A stretch of DNA of 64,000 nt. It comes from Oscillospiraceae bacterium. Lineage in GTDB: Bacteria; Bacillota; Clostridia; Saccharofermentanales; Saccharofermentanaceae. Numbering within the stretch: position 1 is the stretch's first letter; each line of letters opens with the position of its first letter. Below, in pieces: positions 52,884-61,476 of the stretch. The DNA lies in NCBI GenBank assembly GCA_902787975.1, contig CADAIP010000017.1, positions 1 through 64,000 of the forward strand, written 5' to 3'. The position numbers and the translations under genes were made by a program. The notes beneath the pieces are model-generated. The model did not search any database. It saw only the letters and a program-made list of their open reading frames with translations, and was not told the origin of the DNA.

Positions 52884-52907
52884 TTTGATCCGCTGTTGCG
52901 GTATAAT
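52880..52907 (+). promoter_or_regulatory. ruvCAB promoter
   Basis: TTGATT (52880-52885), 16 bp, TATAAT (52902-52907). The -35 overlaps the pdp stop codon. No SOS box (GAACNNNNGTTC type) is seen next to it. Confidence 0.55.
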
Positions 52908-52940
52908 ACGAACAAATGTTTATATCTGTACAGGAGTACT

Positions 52941-53507
52941 ATGGCTAACGAACCCGTCAGGAAAAGAATAATCGGTATCGACCCCGGATATGCCATCACG
53001 GGTTACGGCATCATTGATAAAGTCGGATCCAGGTTTGAAGTTGTCGATTACGGTGTTATAGAGACCAAGTCGAAAACTGATTTCCCTGTAAGACTTCTTG
53101 CCATTAATGACAAGATCCGTTTTCTGATAGAGCAGTACAAGCCTGATTACATGTCTGTGGAAGAGCTTTTCATGGGTCATAACCATACGACCGTTATCGG
53201 TACGGCACAGGCCAGGGGTGCTGTTCTTGTTGAGGCGGGAAGAGCAGGCGTAGAGGTTTTCGAGTTTACGCCCGGACAGGTAAAGCTCGCTATCACAGGT
53301 TATGGCAAGGCAGAGAAGAGACAGGTCCAGCTAATGACCAAGTCTATCCTTGGCCTTAAAGAGGTCCCGAAGCCTGACGATGCAGCAGATGCACTTGCCC
53401 TGGCGATCACTCTTGCAAATACCGGTCTTGCATACGCAGGTAAGGCTGTAGCAGGCTACCAGTACGGAAGATACGGATATCAGAAGCGCAACGAAGGATT
53501 TATCTGA
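52941..53507 (+). CDS. ruvC: Holliday junction endonuclease RuvC
   Basis: 188 aa from the ATG at 52941 (CAGGAG four nt upstream); longer frames start before the SD. RuvC cuts four-way junctions. The acidic residues are in place: IGIDPGYAITGYG, SVEELF, and the C-terminal DDAADALALA. First gene of ruvC-ruvA-ruvB. Confidence 0.95.
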   Translation: MANEPVRKRIIGIDPGYAITGYGIIDKVGSRFEVVDYGVIETKSKTDFPVRLLAINDKIRFLIEQYKPDYMSVEELFMGHNHTTVIGTAQARGAVLVEAGRAGVEVFEFTPGQVKLAITGYGKAEKRQVQLMTKSILGLKEVPKPDDAADALALAITLANTGLAYAGKAVAGYQYGRYGYQKRNEGFI

Positions 53508-53549
53508 TTTATTGATACAATACTCTTATTGAGTTTAAGGAGATCTTGA

Positions 53550-54176
53550 ATGTACGCATATATCAAAGGCATTATCGCTGACCGCAACGACCAGCAGATA
53601 GTAATTGAGAATAAGGGAATAGGATATCTCGTTAACTGCCCTCTCGGCATCTCTGCGGAGATCGGAGGCATCGGTGACGAAGTTACGGTCTGGCTTTATC
53701 AGAGCGTTAAGGAAGATGACATCTCGCTTTACGGATTTGTATCAAGAGACCAGAAGGAGATGTTCTTAAAGCTCATCACAGTAAGCGGTGTCGGCCCCAA
53801 GGTTGCACATACTATCTGTGCTTCATTATCTGCCGAGCAGATCGCTGCAGCAGTAATGAGTGGCAACGTAGCTCTCCTTACCAGCGTTAAGGGACTTGGC
53901 AAGAAGAGTGCAGAGAAGATCATCGTCGAACTTAAGGATAAGCTTAAATCCCAGCTTGGAGCCGCATCCACGGCAACAGTTGTACCAAGCGCAGCGGGTG
54001 TTTCAGTCAAGGGTGATTCGGGCGTCATGCAGGATGCTGTCGGAGCTCTCCTTGTGTTAGGATATAAAGACCAGGAAGCAGCCGATGCAGTTGCATCCGC
54101 GTACGAAGAAGGCATCGGACTCGAAGACCTTATCCGCAAGTCTTTGAAGGTTGCTGCAGGCAAAAAGTTCTCATAA
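53550..54176 (+). CDS. ruvA: Holliday junction DNA-binding subunit RuvA
   Basis: 208 aa. RuvA holds the junction for branch migration. N-terminal OB fold (MYAYIKGIIADRN), helix-hairpin-helix (VSGVGPKVAHTICASLS and VKGLGKKSAEKIIVELK) and the C-terminal RuvB-binding helix region (DAVGALLVLGYKDQEA) are all present. AAGGAG upstream. 42 nt after ruvC, 14 nt before ruvB. Confidence 0.96.
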   Translation: MYAYIKGIIADRNDQQIVIENKGIGYLVNCPLGISAEIGGIGDEVTVWLYQSVKEDDISLYGFVSRDQKEMFLKLITVSGVGPKVAHTICASLSAEQIAAAVMSGNVALLTSVKGLGKKSAEKIIVELKDKLKSQLGAASTATVVPSAAGVSVKGDSGVMQDAVGALLVLGYKDQEAADAVASAYEEGIGLEDLIRKSLKVAAGKKFS

Positions 54177-54190
54177 GGGAATAAACATAC

Positions 54191-55315
54191 ATGATGAATT
54201 TTAACGAACAGGAAAACGAGGAAGAGCGCGTATTAGGCAGGCTCAGACAGCCGGGTGATACGGAAGAGAAGGCGTTAAGGCCTGTTACTTTCGATGAGTA
54301 TTCCGGTCAGACAAAGGTAAAGAACAATCTAAAGATCTTTATCGATGCAGCCAAGAAGCGCGGTGAAGCACTCGACCATGTTCTTTTATATGGTCCTCCG
54401 GGATTAGGAAAGACTACTCTTGCAGGCATCATAGCTTCCGAGATGGGCGTTGCGATGCACATCACAACCGGTCCTTCCATCGAGAAGGCTGGTGATCTTG
54501 CTGCTCTCCTTACCAATCTCAATGAGAATGAAGTTCTTTTCATCGACGAGATCCACAGACTCAATAAGAGCGTTGAAGAAGTTCTTTATCCTGCTATGGA
54601 AGATTACTGTTTGGATCTCATGATCGGCAAAGGTCCTGCCGCAAGGTCCGTCAGACTTGATCTTCCGCACTTTACTTTGGTTGGCGCCACCACGAGAGCC
54701 GGTATGCTCTCTGCTCCTTTAAGAGACAGATTCGGCATGATCCACCGCCTCGAATTATATGAGACGGAAGATCTCATGGAGATCCTTAAGCGAGATGCCG
54801 GACTTCTTGGAATTGCCATCAATGAAGAGGGTTTACGCAATATTGCATCCAGATCAAGAGGCACACCGAGAATCGCGATCAGACTTCTTAAGCGTATGAG
54901 AGACTTCGCTTCTTATCTTGATAAGGACATCATCGATAAGGAAGTATCCGATTACGGTCTTAACGCGCTGGATATCGACGGTATCGGTCTTGATGCCGTA
55001 GACAGAAGACTTCTTACTTCGATCGCTGATATATTCAAGGGCGGCCCGGTAGGTCTTGAGACACTTGCTGCCTGCACAGGTGAAGATCCCGTTACCATTG
55101 AAGATGTTTACGAGCCGTTCCTTTTGCAGAACGGATTCCTTCATAAGACACCCAGAGGAAGAATGCTTACTTTAAGGGCATTCGAGCATTTGGGACTTAC
55201 GCCTCCGCCGTCTTTTATTGCCGGCATGAAGAGTACTGAAGTTGCGCCTCCGCGCTATGAGAATATCTCAATAGAAGATTGGCAGAATTCCAACAAGGAC
55301 GGTGAGAACGGCTGA
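54191..55315 (+). CDS. ruvB: Holliday junction branch-migration ATPase RuvB
   Basis: 374 aa. Hexameric AAA+ motor. Walker [13 protein letters not shown], Walker [12 protein letters not shown], sensor I GATTRAG and the C-terminal winged helix ([17 protein letters not shown]) are intact. The tail past the winged helix is about 30 residues longer than in most RuvBs. Its stop overlaps the queH ATG (TGATG). Confidence 0.97.
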   Translation: MMNFNEQENEEERVLGRLRQPGDTEEKALRPVTFDEYSGQTKVKNNLKIFIDAAKKRGEALDHVLLYGPPGLGKTTLAGIIASEMGVAMHITTGPSIEKAGDLAALLTNLNENEVLFIDEIHRLNKSVEEVLYPAMEDYCLDLMIGKGPAARSVRLDLPHFTLVGATTRAGMLSAPLRDRFGMIHRLELYETEDLMEILKRDAGLLGIAINEEGLRNIASRSRGTPRIAIRLLKRMRDFASYLDKDIIDKEVSDYGLNALDIDGIGLDAVDRRLLTSIADIFKGGPVGLETLAACTGEDPVTIEDVYEPFLLQNGFLHKTPRGRMLTLRAFEHLGLTPPPSFIAGMKSTEVAPPRYENISIEDWQNSNKDGENG

Positions 55316-55905
55316 TGGGAAGGATGCTTCTCCATGCCTGCTGCGGCCCCTGTGCTATGTATCCGTTGGATATTTTGACTTCCGGCGGACGCGATCTCGA
55401 CTGTTATTGGTATAACCCAAATATCCAGCCGCAGTTTGAATTTGACCGCCGCCACGCAAATCTTGAGAAGGCCTGTGAACACTTTAAGATCAAGCTCATT
55501 TCTGAAGGAACTGAGTGTATGCAGGACTACTGGCTTTCAAAAGAATACTTAAATGAATTCTCTTCAAGATGTGAGATGTGCTACGACATAAGAATGGATC
55601 ATGTCGCTAAGTTTGCAGCAGAAAACGGATATGAGACTTTCTGCACGACGCTTCTTGTAAGCCCTTACCAGCAGCACGATAAAATAGCGCAGATAAGTGA
55701 GGAGAAGGCAGCAAAATACGGCGTTAAGTTCGATTACATTGATTTCCGTCCTGGCTTTAGACAGGGTCAGGACATGGCAAGAGAGATCGGTCTATATAGA
55801 CAGAAATTCTGCGGATGCATATTCTCTTTAGAGGAATCCAAGTTCAGGGATAAGATTTATAAATCTTTTGAAGACGGTTCCTTAGCTTCGACCAAAACCG
55901 AATAA
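55315..55905 (+). CDS. queH: epoxyqueuosine reductase QueH
   Basis: 196 aa. Last step of tRNA queuosine synthesis. The N-terminal HACCGPCAMYP, the CEMCYD motif and the C-terminal KFCGC match the cysteine set of QueH (Fe-S cluster enzyme, non-orthologous to QueG). Translationally coupled to ruvB. Its last 49 nt overlap the 3' end of rqcH on the other strand. Confidence 0.92.
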   Translation: MGRMLLHACCGPCAMYPLDILTSGGRDLDCYWYNPNIQPQFEFDRRHANLEKACEHFKIKLISEGTECMQDYWLSKEYLNEFSSRCEMCYDIRMDHVAKFAAENGYETFCTTLLVSPYQQHDKIAQISEEKAAKYGVKFDYIDFRPGFRQGQDMAREIGLYRQKFCGCIFSLEESKFRDKIYKSFEDGSLASTKTE

Positions 55906-57791
55906 TAACCTTCGTAGATTACCATTCCGGGCTTAGCTCCCGGAATCTTTTTTACATGTGAGACAGGGCAGTAGTCGACTTCTGCCTTGAGCTGGCCGGG
56001 CTTTGAATCTTCAGATGTCATATGTTCTTCAAGGATTATCGCCTTTGAGAAGAATGCGGCAAGACTTGCGGCCTCAAGTACGGCATTATCTGAAGGCATT
56101 TCCTCGTTGGGTTTTGTCTTAAGGATAACGTGTGTTCCGGGAAGCCCTTTTACATGGAACCACCAGTCGCGTCTTGACGCGGTGTGGAAGGTGAGCTGCT
56201 CATTCTGGATGTTGTTTCTTCCTGCGAGTATCTCATAACCGTCGGAAGTCATGTATCTTCTGCAGGGAAGTGCTCTTTCCTTGCTCTTGTCCTTGCTGCC
56301 TTTGTTCATGTTGGCTCTCTTTGCGGCTTCTCTTAAAGCACGCGAAGAAGCTTTGCCGGACTTTGCAACTCCGACCATCTTGTTCGGATCGCCTTTGTTG
56401 GTGTTGCTGTTCTTTGCTGAAGCTGAGCTTTTTCGAAAACCTGAATCACCGGAGATCTCGGCACGGATCTCTTCGTTTATCGCATCAAGATCTTCGACAC
56501 TTGAAGCGGCAGTAACGGCCGCGTTTAATGAGCGGAGGTACTGTGCTGCAAGTTCGTCTTCTTTAAGATAGTTTTCTGCAAGTTCCATCTTACGCTTCGC
56601 CTTGTGGAATCTTTTGTAGTATTCCTGTGCGTTGCCTGAAGCATCGAGAGTCGGATTAAGCGGGATCGTGATCTCGCTTTGTGATTCACTTGCATAATCA
56701 ATGAGGGTAACACTTGAAGAACCCTGTTTTACCATGTATTTGTAGGTGAGGATAAGGTCGCCTGAATGCTTTAATGCATCAGCTTTTTGGCCTTCCTCAA
56801 GGTCCTGCTCGTGGATCTCGCGCTTCTTTATTACTCTTGCAAGAGCGCTTCCTATTATCTGGCTTAATCTGTCACGGCCTTTATCGAGCGCGAGCTTTGA
56901 GTCTCTTGCGAGATAGCACATGTCGATCGCTTCTGATATTGAAGAGACGGGTTTAGCTTTCGCATAACCCTTGAGTTCAACAATGGATGCATCTTCAGGC
57001 TCACCGTCTTCGCCGTAGAACAGGTAAGGCGTATATGTTCCTTCCGTTATGGAAGTAAGGAATTCCTTTATAGCATTGATAAGTCTTGTCTTTTCGCCGT
57101 CCGTGAGCATCTGAAGAGTCTTCCGGTCGTCGATGTCGGACTTATCGGTGATATATGCGGCAAGAACAGGGGACAGGCCTAAAATGGAACCTACGAGTGC
57201 CTTGGCGACAGGGCGCTGTAACTCGGATTCCATGAATGGGATCTCGCCTGATCTGGCAATCTCCAATGCTTTTTCCGGCTTGAACTTATCCTGTGACGGC
57301 GGATATTCGTAAACGCGTGCAGGCATGACTTCTCTGACTCTTGATACCGAGAAATCAACGTGGATAGCTGAATCAAGGATCCTGCCGTTCTCGTTTATGA
57401 GGACAAGATTTGAAAAACGTCCCATTAATTCAACGATAAGGGTATAAGTCTTCCTGTCTTTTAACTCGTCGTATTTGCTGACGGTGATCTCGATGATCCT
57501 CTCGTAACCGGGATTTGTAACGCTCTCAATCCTGGAGCCAGCAAGGTATTTGCGGAGCAGCATGCAGAATGATGGCGGGATGGAAGGATTGTCCAGAGTG
57601 TTTTCCGCAAAGCAGATCCTCGGAGCACCCGGATCAATTGATATCAGGAGTTTCTGGTATCCGCCCGTAAATCTTATGTGGAGAATGACAGTATGCTTAT
57701 CAGGCATGTAGATCTTATCTACACGCTTTCCTTCGAGCTCTTTATTGAGTTCGTTTGCGAGAAGCTGACAAGTGATGCCGTCAAGAGTCAC
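55857..57791 (-). CDS. rqcH: ribosome quality-control protein RqcH (NFACT family)
   Basis: 644 aa from a GTG start (GACGAGG upstream). RqcH binds split 50S subunits that carry peptidyl-tRNA and adds alanine tails to mark stalled peptides. NFACT-N starts MTLDGITCQLLANEL, the central coiled coils lie at about 290-440, and NFACT-R near 520-630 contains RDWWFHVKGLPGTHVIL. The older name is fibronectin-binding protein FbpA. The region about 450-510 is Lys/Ser/Asn-rich. It overlaps queH tail to tail and is 3 nt after the 129-aa gene. Together with ssrA, two ribosome-rescue routes are encoded. Confidence 0.94.
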   Translation of the reverse strand: MTLDGITCQLLANELNKELEGKRVDKIYMPDKHTVILHIRFTGGYQKLLISIDPGAPRICFAENTLDNPSIPPSFCMLLRKYLAGSRIESVTNPGYERIIEITVSKYDELKDRKTYTLIVELMGRFSNLVLINENGRILDSAIHVDFSVSRVREVMPARVYEYPPSQDKFKPEKALEIARSGEIPFMESELQRPVAKALVGSILGLSPVLAAYITDKSDIDDRKTLQMLTDGEKTRLINAIKEFLTSITEGTYTPYLFYGEDGEPEDASIVELKGYAKAKPVSSISEAIDMCYLARDSKLALDKGRDRLSQIIGSALARVIKKREIHEQDLEEGQKADALKHSGDLILTYKYMVKQGSSSVTLIDYASESQSEITIPLNPTLDASGNAQEYYKRFHKAKRKMELAENYLKEDELAAQYLRSLNAAVTAASSVEDLDAINEEIRAEISGDSGFRKSSASAKNSNTNKGDPNKMVGVAKSGKASSRALREAAKRANMNKGSKDKSKERALPCRRYMTSDGYEILAGRNNIQNEQLTFHTASRRDWWFHVKGLPGTHVILKTKPNEEMPSDNAVLEAASLAAFFSKAIILEEHMTSEDSKPGQLKAEVDYCPVSHVKKIPGAKPGMVIYEGYYSVLVEAKEPSSKDL

Positions 57792-57794
57792 GGC

Positions 57795-58184
57795 TTATAC
57801 CTCGTCTTCAGAGGAAATGCTGTCTGCGCCTTTTTTATTCTTGCCTGAATAAACCAATGTCAGGATTACCCAAACGACAACTGCGAGCAGGACTTCGACA
57901 CCTAAGATCTTAAAGAAAGTCTCATAGCTGTTCCAGCTGATGAGAAGGTCGATACCTACGATAAGAAGTGATACGGCAATGAAGATAACGGGCATTGCCG
58001 CTTTTGAAGATGCAAATTTAGAGAAAATGGAAGAAGCACCTGATTCAGATTGAACAGGTGCGGTTGTCTTCCTTGAATTGCTGCGTGAACCGGAAGAACG
58101 TGTAGAACGGGCAGACTTCTTCGAGGTGCTGCTTTTCGAGCTCCTTGAAGAACCTGATGAACGTGATCTGCCGGTGTTTGCCAT
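57795..58184 (-). CDS. small membrane protein with Ser/Arg-rich N-terminus
   Basis: 129 aa. The first 45 residues are almost only Ser, Arg, Lys, Gly and Thr (SSGSSRSSKSSTSKKSARS), followed by two hydrophobic helices (about 63-83 and 90-113) and an acidic tail (SISSEDEV). Not recognised. The basic start could bind nucleic acid or acidic lipid. It sits 2 nt after prs and 3 nt before rqcH, so it is in the same operon. Confidence 0.75.
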   Translation of the reverse strand: MANTGRSRSSGSSRSSKSSTSKKSARSTRSSGSRSNSRKTTAPVQSESGASSIFSKFASSKAAMPVIFIAVSLLIVGIDLLISWNSYETFFKILGVEVLLAVVVWVILTLVYSGKNKKGADSISSEDEV

Positions 58185-58186
58185 TA

Positions 58187-59392
58187 TCAGCCGATACCTT
58201 CTTTTTCCTTGAGGAGACGCTTGATCTTCTCAGTAGGATTGATAAGGCTTGAAAGCGAAGCATCGTGGTTGATCGCATCGATGAGGAGTGCGACGAACTT
58301 GCAGAGGTTAACGTCTGCAAACCAGGGAGCCTGAAGGAGTTCAGGTCTTCTGTAGATGAGGTTTGTAGCAAATACCTTGTTGATAATGCCTTCCTCGTAT
58401 GCCTTGTTGAAGTTGTCGATGCCTTCCGTGAAGAGACCGAAAGTAACGGCGCAGAATACCTTGCGTGCGCCACGGTCCTTCATCTCGCGTGCGATGTCGA
58501 TCATGGAATCGCCTGATGAGATCATGTCGTCAACGATGAGGATATCCATGCCTTCAACGGAATCACCGAGGAACTCGTGTGCAACGATGGGGTTTCTGCC
58601 GTTAACAACTGTTGTATAGTCTCTTCTCTTATAGAATGTTCCGAGCGGGACACCAAGGATGGAAGCATAGTACATAGCTCTGCCGATACCGCCTTCATCA
58701 GGTGAGATGATCATGAACTTACCGGAAGAGAATGAGAGGTCAGGTACCTGACGATACATTTCCTTGATGATCTGATATGTGGTAGGGAGGCTCTCGAAGC
58801 CTGCAAGAGGAATAGCGTTTGCAACTCTCTCGTCGTGAGCATCGAAAGTGATGATGTTTGCAACGCCGAGATCGTAGAGTTCTTCAAGTGCGAAAGCGCA
58901 GTCCAAAGACTCTCTGGCATTTCTCTTATGCTGACGGCTCTCGTAAAGGAAAGGCATTATGACATTGATTCTTCTTGATTTACCGGAGCAGGCGAGAATG
59001 ACACGCTTAAGATCCTGATAGTGATCGTCAGGACTCATGCGGTTGTCTGTTCCGAACATCTTATATGTGCAGGAGCAGTTCATGATATCGCTGATGAGAT
59101 AGAGGTCGTGGCCTCTTACGGTATTCTTTACTACGGCTTTACCTTCACCTGATGAGAATCTTGCGTTCTCAACGGGAATCGTGTAATCCTCTCTGAAGAA
59201 TCCCGGGTAAGTATTGACGATCTGTTCCTTCTGGTATTCGGAACGCCTCTTGTTGAGATAGAAGTTTACCTTCTCGGTAAAATCTTCACTTCCTCGTAAC
59301 GCAATAAGACCGATAGGTCCTACCGGCGCCATGGGGTTGTCGCCGTATTGGTCGTAGCGGGAATAAGCTTTCTCGTCAGATGCTGATGTCAT
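58187..59392 (-). CDS. prs: ribose-phosphate pyrophosphokinase (long type), copy 1
   Basis: 401 aa, against about 315 for standard PRPP synthetases; the first 50-80 residues are extra. Makes PRPP from ribose-5-phosphate and ATP. The PRPP-binding loop is VDDMISSGDSM, and the regulatory/flexible loop reads FLYESRQHKR where most enzymes have FGYARQDRK, so Arg-Gln are kept. Tandem with copy 2 (24 nt apart). PRPP feeds upp and nucleotide synthesis. Confidence 0.9.
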   Translation of the reverse strand: MTSASDEKAYSRYDQYGDNPMAPVGPIGLIALRGSEDFTEKVNFYLNKRRSEYQKEQIVNTYPGFFREDYTIPVENARFSSGEGKAVVKNTVRGHDLYLISDIMNCSCTYKMFGTDNRMSPDDHYQDLKRVILACSGKSRRINVIMPFLYESRQHKRNARESLDCAFALEELYDLGVANIITFDAHDERVANAIPLAGFESLPTTYQIIKEMYRQVPDLSFSSGKFMIISPDEGGIGRAMYYASILGVPLGTFYKRRDYTTVVNGRNPIVAHEFLGDSVEGMDILIVDDMISSGDSMIDIAREMKDRGARKVFCAVTFGLFTEGIDNFNKAYEEGIINKVFATNLIYRRPELLQAPWFADVNLCKFVALLIDAINHDASLSSLINPTEKIKRLLKEKEGIG

Positions 59393-59416
59393 AATTGCAG
59401 CCTGCCTTTCATGCCA

Positions 59417-60646
59417 TTATTGGTTTTCTGGTATATCAAATTCATCAAAAACCTCTTCGATCCTTATCTGGCTTGCAAGGTCTCTCAATCTTGCAGTCGA
59501 GTTGATAAGGTCGTAGACGGATTCGTCTGAATTAAGTGCGTCAATGATTCTGGCAACATAAGGGACCATATTGGCCTCAAGATACCATTCGCGTGACTTG
59601 AGCTCTTCGGGTGCATAGATAAGGTTAGTAGTGCAGATGCACTTAATAGTTCCTTCTTCATATGCCTTATCGAAAACCTCAAGTCCGTCTGTAAACAGTC
59701 CGAAAGGAGCCAGGCAGTAAATGTCTTTAGCGCCTTTATCCTTGAGCTTTTTTGCTGTTCTGAGCATCGTGTTGCCTGAATTGATCATGTCGTCGATGAG
59801 AAGTATGTCCTTGCCCTCAACGTCTTCTCCCAGGAATTTAAACTCTCTGATGGGATGCTCGCCGTTGACCTTGACCGTGTAGTCGCGGTGGCGGTAGAAA
59901 ACACCCAAAGGAAGGTTAAGGTGGGAAGAGTAAAAAATAGCCCGTGATATTCCGGTCTCATCCGGGCTAACTACGAGCGTATGGTCTTTGTCCATCTTGA
60001 TAGTTCCGAAGCGGTTCAAAAGAGATGAAGTTATCTTGAACTGGCAACGGGGGAACTCGATTGACATAAGAGGAACCGCATTCTCGATCCTTGCATCGTG
60101 CGGATCGAAGATGATGAGGTTGGATACTCCGAGCTTATAGAGCTTCTTGAGCATATCTGCACAATCGTAGGATTCTCTGTGTGAATCCAGCTTTTCGCGT
60201 CTGCCTTCGTAAACGAAAGGCATGATGACATTGATCCTCTTAGCCTTGCCCTTAAGAACAGAAATGATCCTCAAAAGGTCCATATACTGGTCATCAGGGG
60301 AGATAACGTGTGATCCTTCGAGAATATCGTACTCAAAACTTCTTGCCAAAACATCTGTGATTACGAAGATATCGTGTCCTCTTACGCTCTCTGCAATGCC
60401 GAATTTGCCCTCACCGGTTTGGAATCGGGTGAGCTGTGTGTCGATTATGTAATCTTCTCTGGCATAGCCGGGATTATTGGCATAAATATTTCCGGGCCTC
60501 TGAGCATGGAGCTTTCTCTTTTGGGAAAGTACTTCAGATACCTGTTTTACGAATTCTTTGTTGGAAGTATGAGCAATGATTCCAATGGGACCGAAAGGTG
60601 CCAACTGTGTTTCCTTATAGCCTGTATTGACGTATAAGTCACTCAT
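59417..60646 (-). CDS. ribose-phosphate pyrophosphokinase (long type), copy 2
   Basis: 409 aa, parallel to copy 1 over the full length. The PRPP loop is IDDMINSGNTM. The flexible loop reads FVYEGRREKLDSHRESYDC, so the Gln and downstream Arg/Lys of the catalytic loop (RQDRK in typical enzymes) are altered while ATP/PRPP sites elsewhere remain. It may be a second active enzyme with different kinetics or a regulatory partner of copy 1. First gene of the operon with promoter at 60682-60709. Confidence 0.88.
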   Translation of the reverse strand: MSDLYVNTGYKETQLAPFGPIGIIAHTSNKEFVKQVSEVLSQKRKLHAQRPGNIYANNPGYAREDYIIDTQLTRFQTGEGKFGIAESVRGHDIFVITDVLARSFEYDILEGSHVISPDDQYMDLLRIISVLKGKAKRINVIMPFVYEGRREKLDSHRESYDCADMLKKLYKLGVSNLIIFDPHDARIENAVPLMSIEFPRCQFKITSSLLNRFGTIKMDKDHTLVVSPDETGISRAIFYSSHLNLPLGVFYRHRDYTVKVNGEHPIREFKFLGEDVEGKDILLIDDMINSGNTMLRTAKKLKDKGAKDIYCLAPFGLFTDGLEVFDKAYEEGTIKCICTTNLIYAPEELKSREWYLEANMVPYVARIIDALNSDESVYDLINSTARLRDLASQIRIEEVFDEFDIPENQ

Positions 60647-60681
60647 GGCAGATGTGATCCCCCTCTAATTTTTCTATTAAA

Positions 60682-60709
60682 ATAATATCCAAGTCGGAAA
60701 ACAATTCAA
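60682..60709 (-). promoter_or_regulatory. prs operon promoter
   Basis: On the minus strand TTGAAT (60704-60709), 16 bp, TATTAT (60682-60687), about 35 nt before the copy 2 ATG. Confidence 0.5.
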
Positions 60710-60755
60710 AGTGCGGAACGATAGAAAAATGCACGAAAAGTTAATGAAAGATTGT

Positions 60756-61364
60756 TCAATCTTTGCATACCTCATCAGAGAGTGCCTGCTTTAAATCATT
60801 TATTCCTGATTTTTGAGGGTTGGTCTCGCTTGATGAAACCGCGAAAACCCTTGCATCTTCGGCAAAATCAAGACTCTTTGACATCATCTGCAGTTGTTTC
60901 CTGACCTGCTGCGCAGAGAGCTTATCGCACTTGGTAAAAACCAGAAAATAGGGCAGATTTGCGCTGTTCAGATAGTTTAGCATACCGATATCGTTATTTG
61001 ACGGCTCATGTCTTATATCAATGAGTAAAAGAACAAGATCGATGCCTTTTCTGACCCTGAAATAGTTATCACAAAGCTCCGAAAATCCCTTTGATCTATC
61101 CTTTGAAGCCTTCGAAAAGCCGTATCCCGGAAGGTCTGCAAGTATAGCCTGTCCGTCCATATCGAAATATATGATCTGCTGCGTCTTGCCCGGTGTCTGT
61201 GATACCCTTGCAAGCTTGCTGTTATTGCCCAAAGCATTTACAAGTGAAGACTTGCCGACATTGGATCTTCCGGCCAGTACAATCTCCGGCAGTTTCTCGT
61301 CAGGGAGGTCCTTGATATTAGCGCAGGTCTTAAAGTATTTGATCTTTCCGAAATTAATAGCCAT
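60756..61364 (-). CDS. engB: ribosome biogenesis GTPase EngB (YsxC/YihA)
   Basis: 202 aa. Essential GTPase of 50S assembly. G1 AGRSNVGKSS, G3 DLPGYGF, G4 TKCDKL and G5 SSSE are intact and length is normal. It is divergent from comEC across a 112-nt gap that carries the CTTGTCGGTTT repeats. It ends 109 nt before the prs operon start. Confidence 0.96.
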   Translation of the reverse strand: MAINFGKIKYFKTCANIKDLPDEKLPEIVLAGRSNVGKSSLVNALGNNSKLARVSQTPGKTQQIIYFDMDGQAILADLPGYGFSKASKDRSKGFSELCDNYFRVRKGIDLVLLLIDIRHEPSNNDIGMLNYLNSANLPYFLVFTKCDKLSAQQVRKQLQMMSKSLDFAEDARVFAVSSSETNPQKSGINDLKQALSDEVCKD

Positions 61365-61392
61365 TGTTTATAACTCTGTTCATAGTGTTTAA

Positions 61393-61455
61393 CTTGTCGG
61401 TTTTTGCAGGTTTTTGTCGGTTTATTGTCAGGCTTTTGTGTCATAAACCGACAAG
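61393..61455. repeat. CTTGTCGGTTT direct and inverted repeats
   Basis: CTTGTCGGTTT (61393-61403), TTGTCGGTTT (61414-61423) and the inverse AAACCGACAAG (61445-61455). The outer pair forms a perfect 11-bp inverted repeat. They lie between divergent engB and comEC, and the last copy sits 9 nt before the comEC -10 box, so a regulator site is likely. Confidence 0.5.
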
Positions 61456-61464
61456 CATCCGCAT

Positions 61465-61470
61465 TAGAAT
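61465..61470 (+). promoter_or_regulatory. -10 box close to comEC ATG
   Basis: TAGAAT ends 6 nt before the ATG at 61477. No Shine-Dalgarno sequence is present, so the comEC message may be leaderless. Confidence 0.4.
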
Positions 61471-61476
61471 TTTAAC

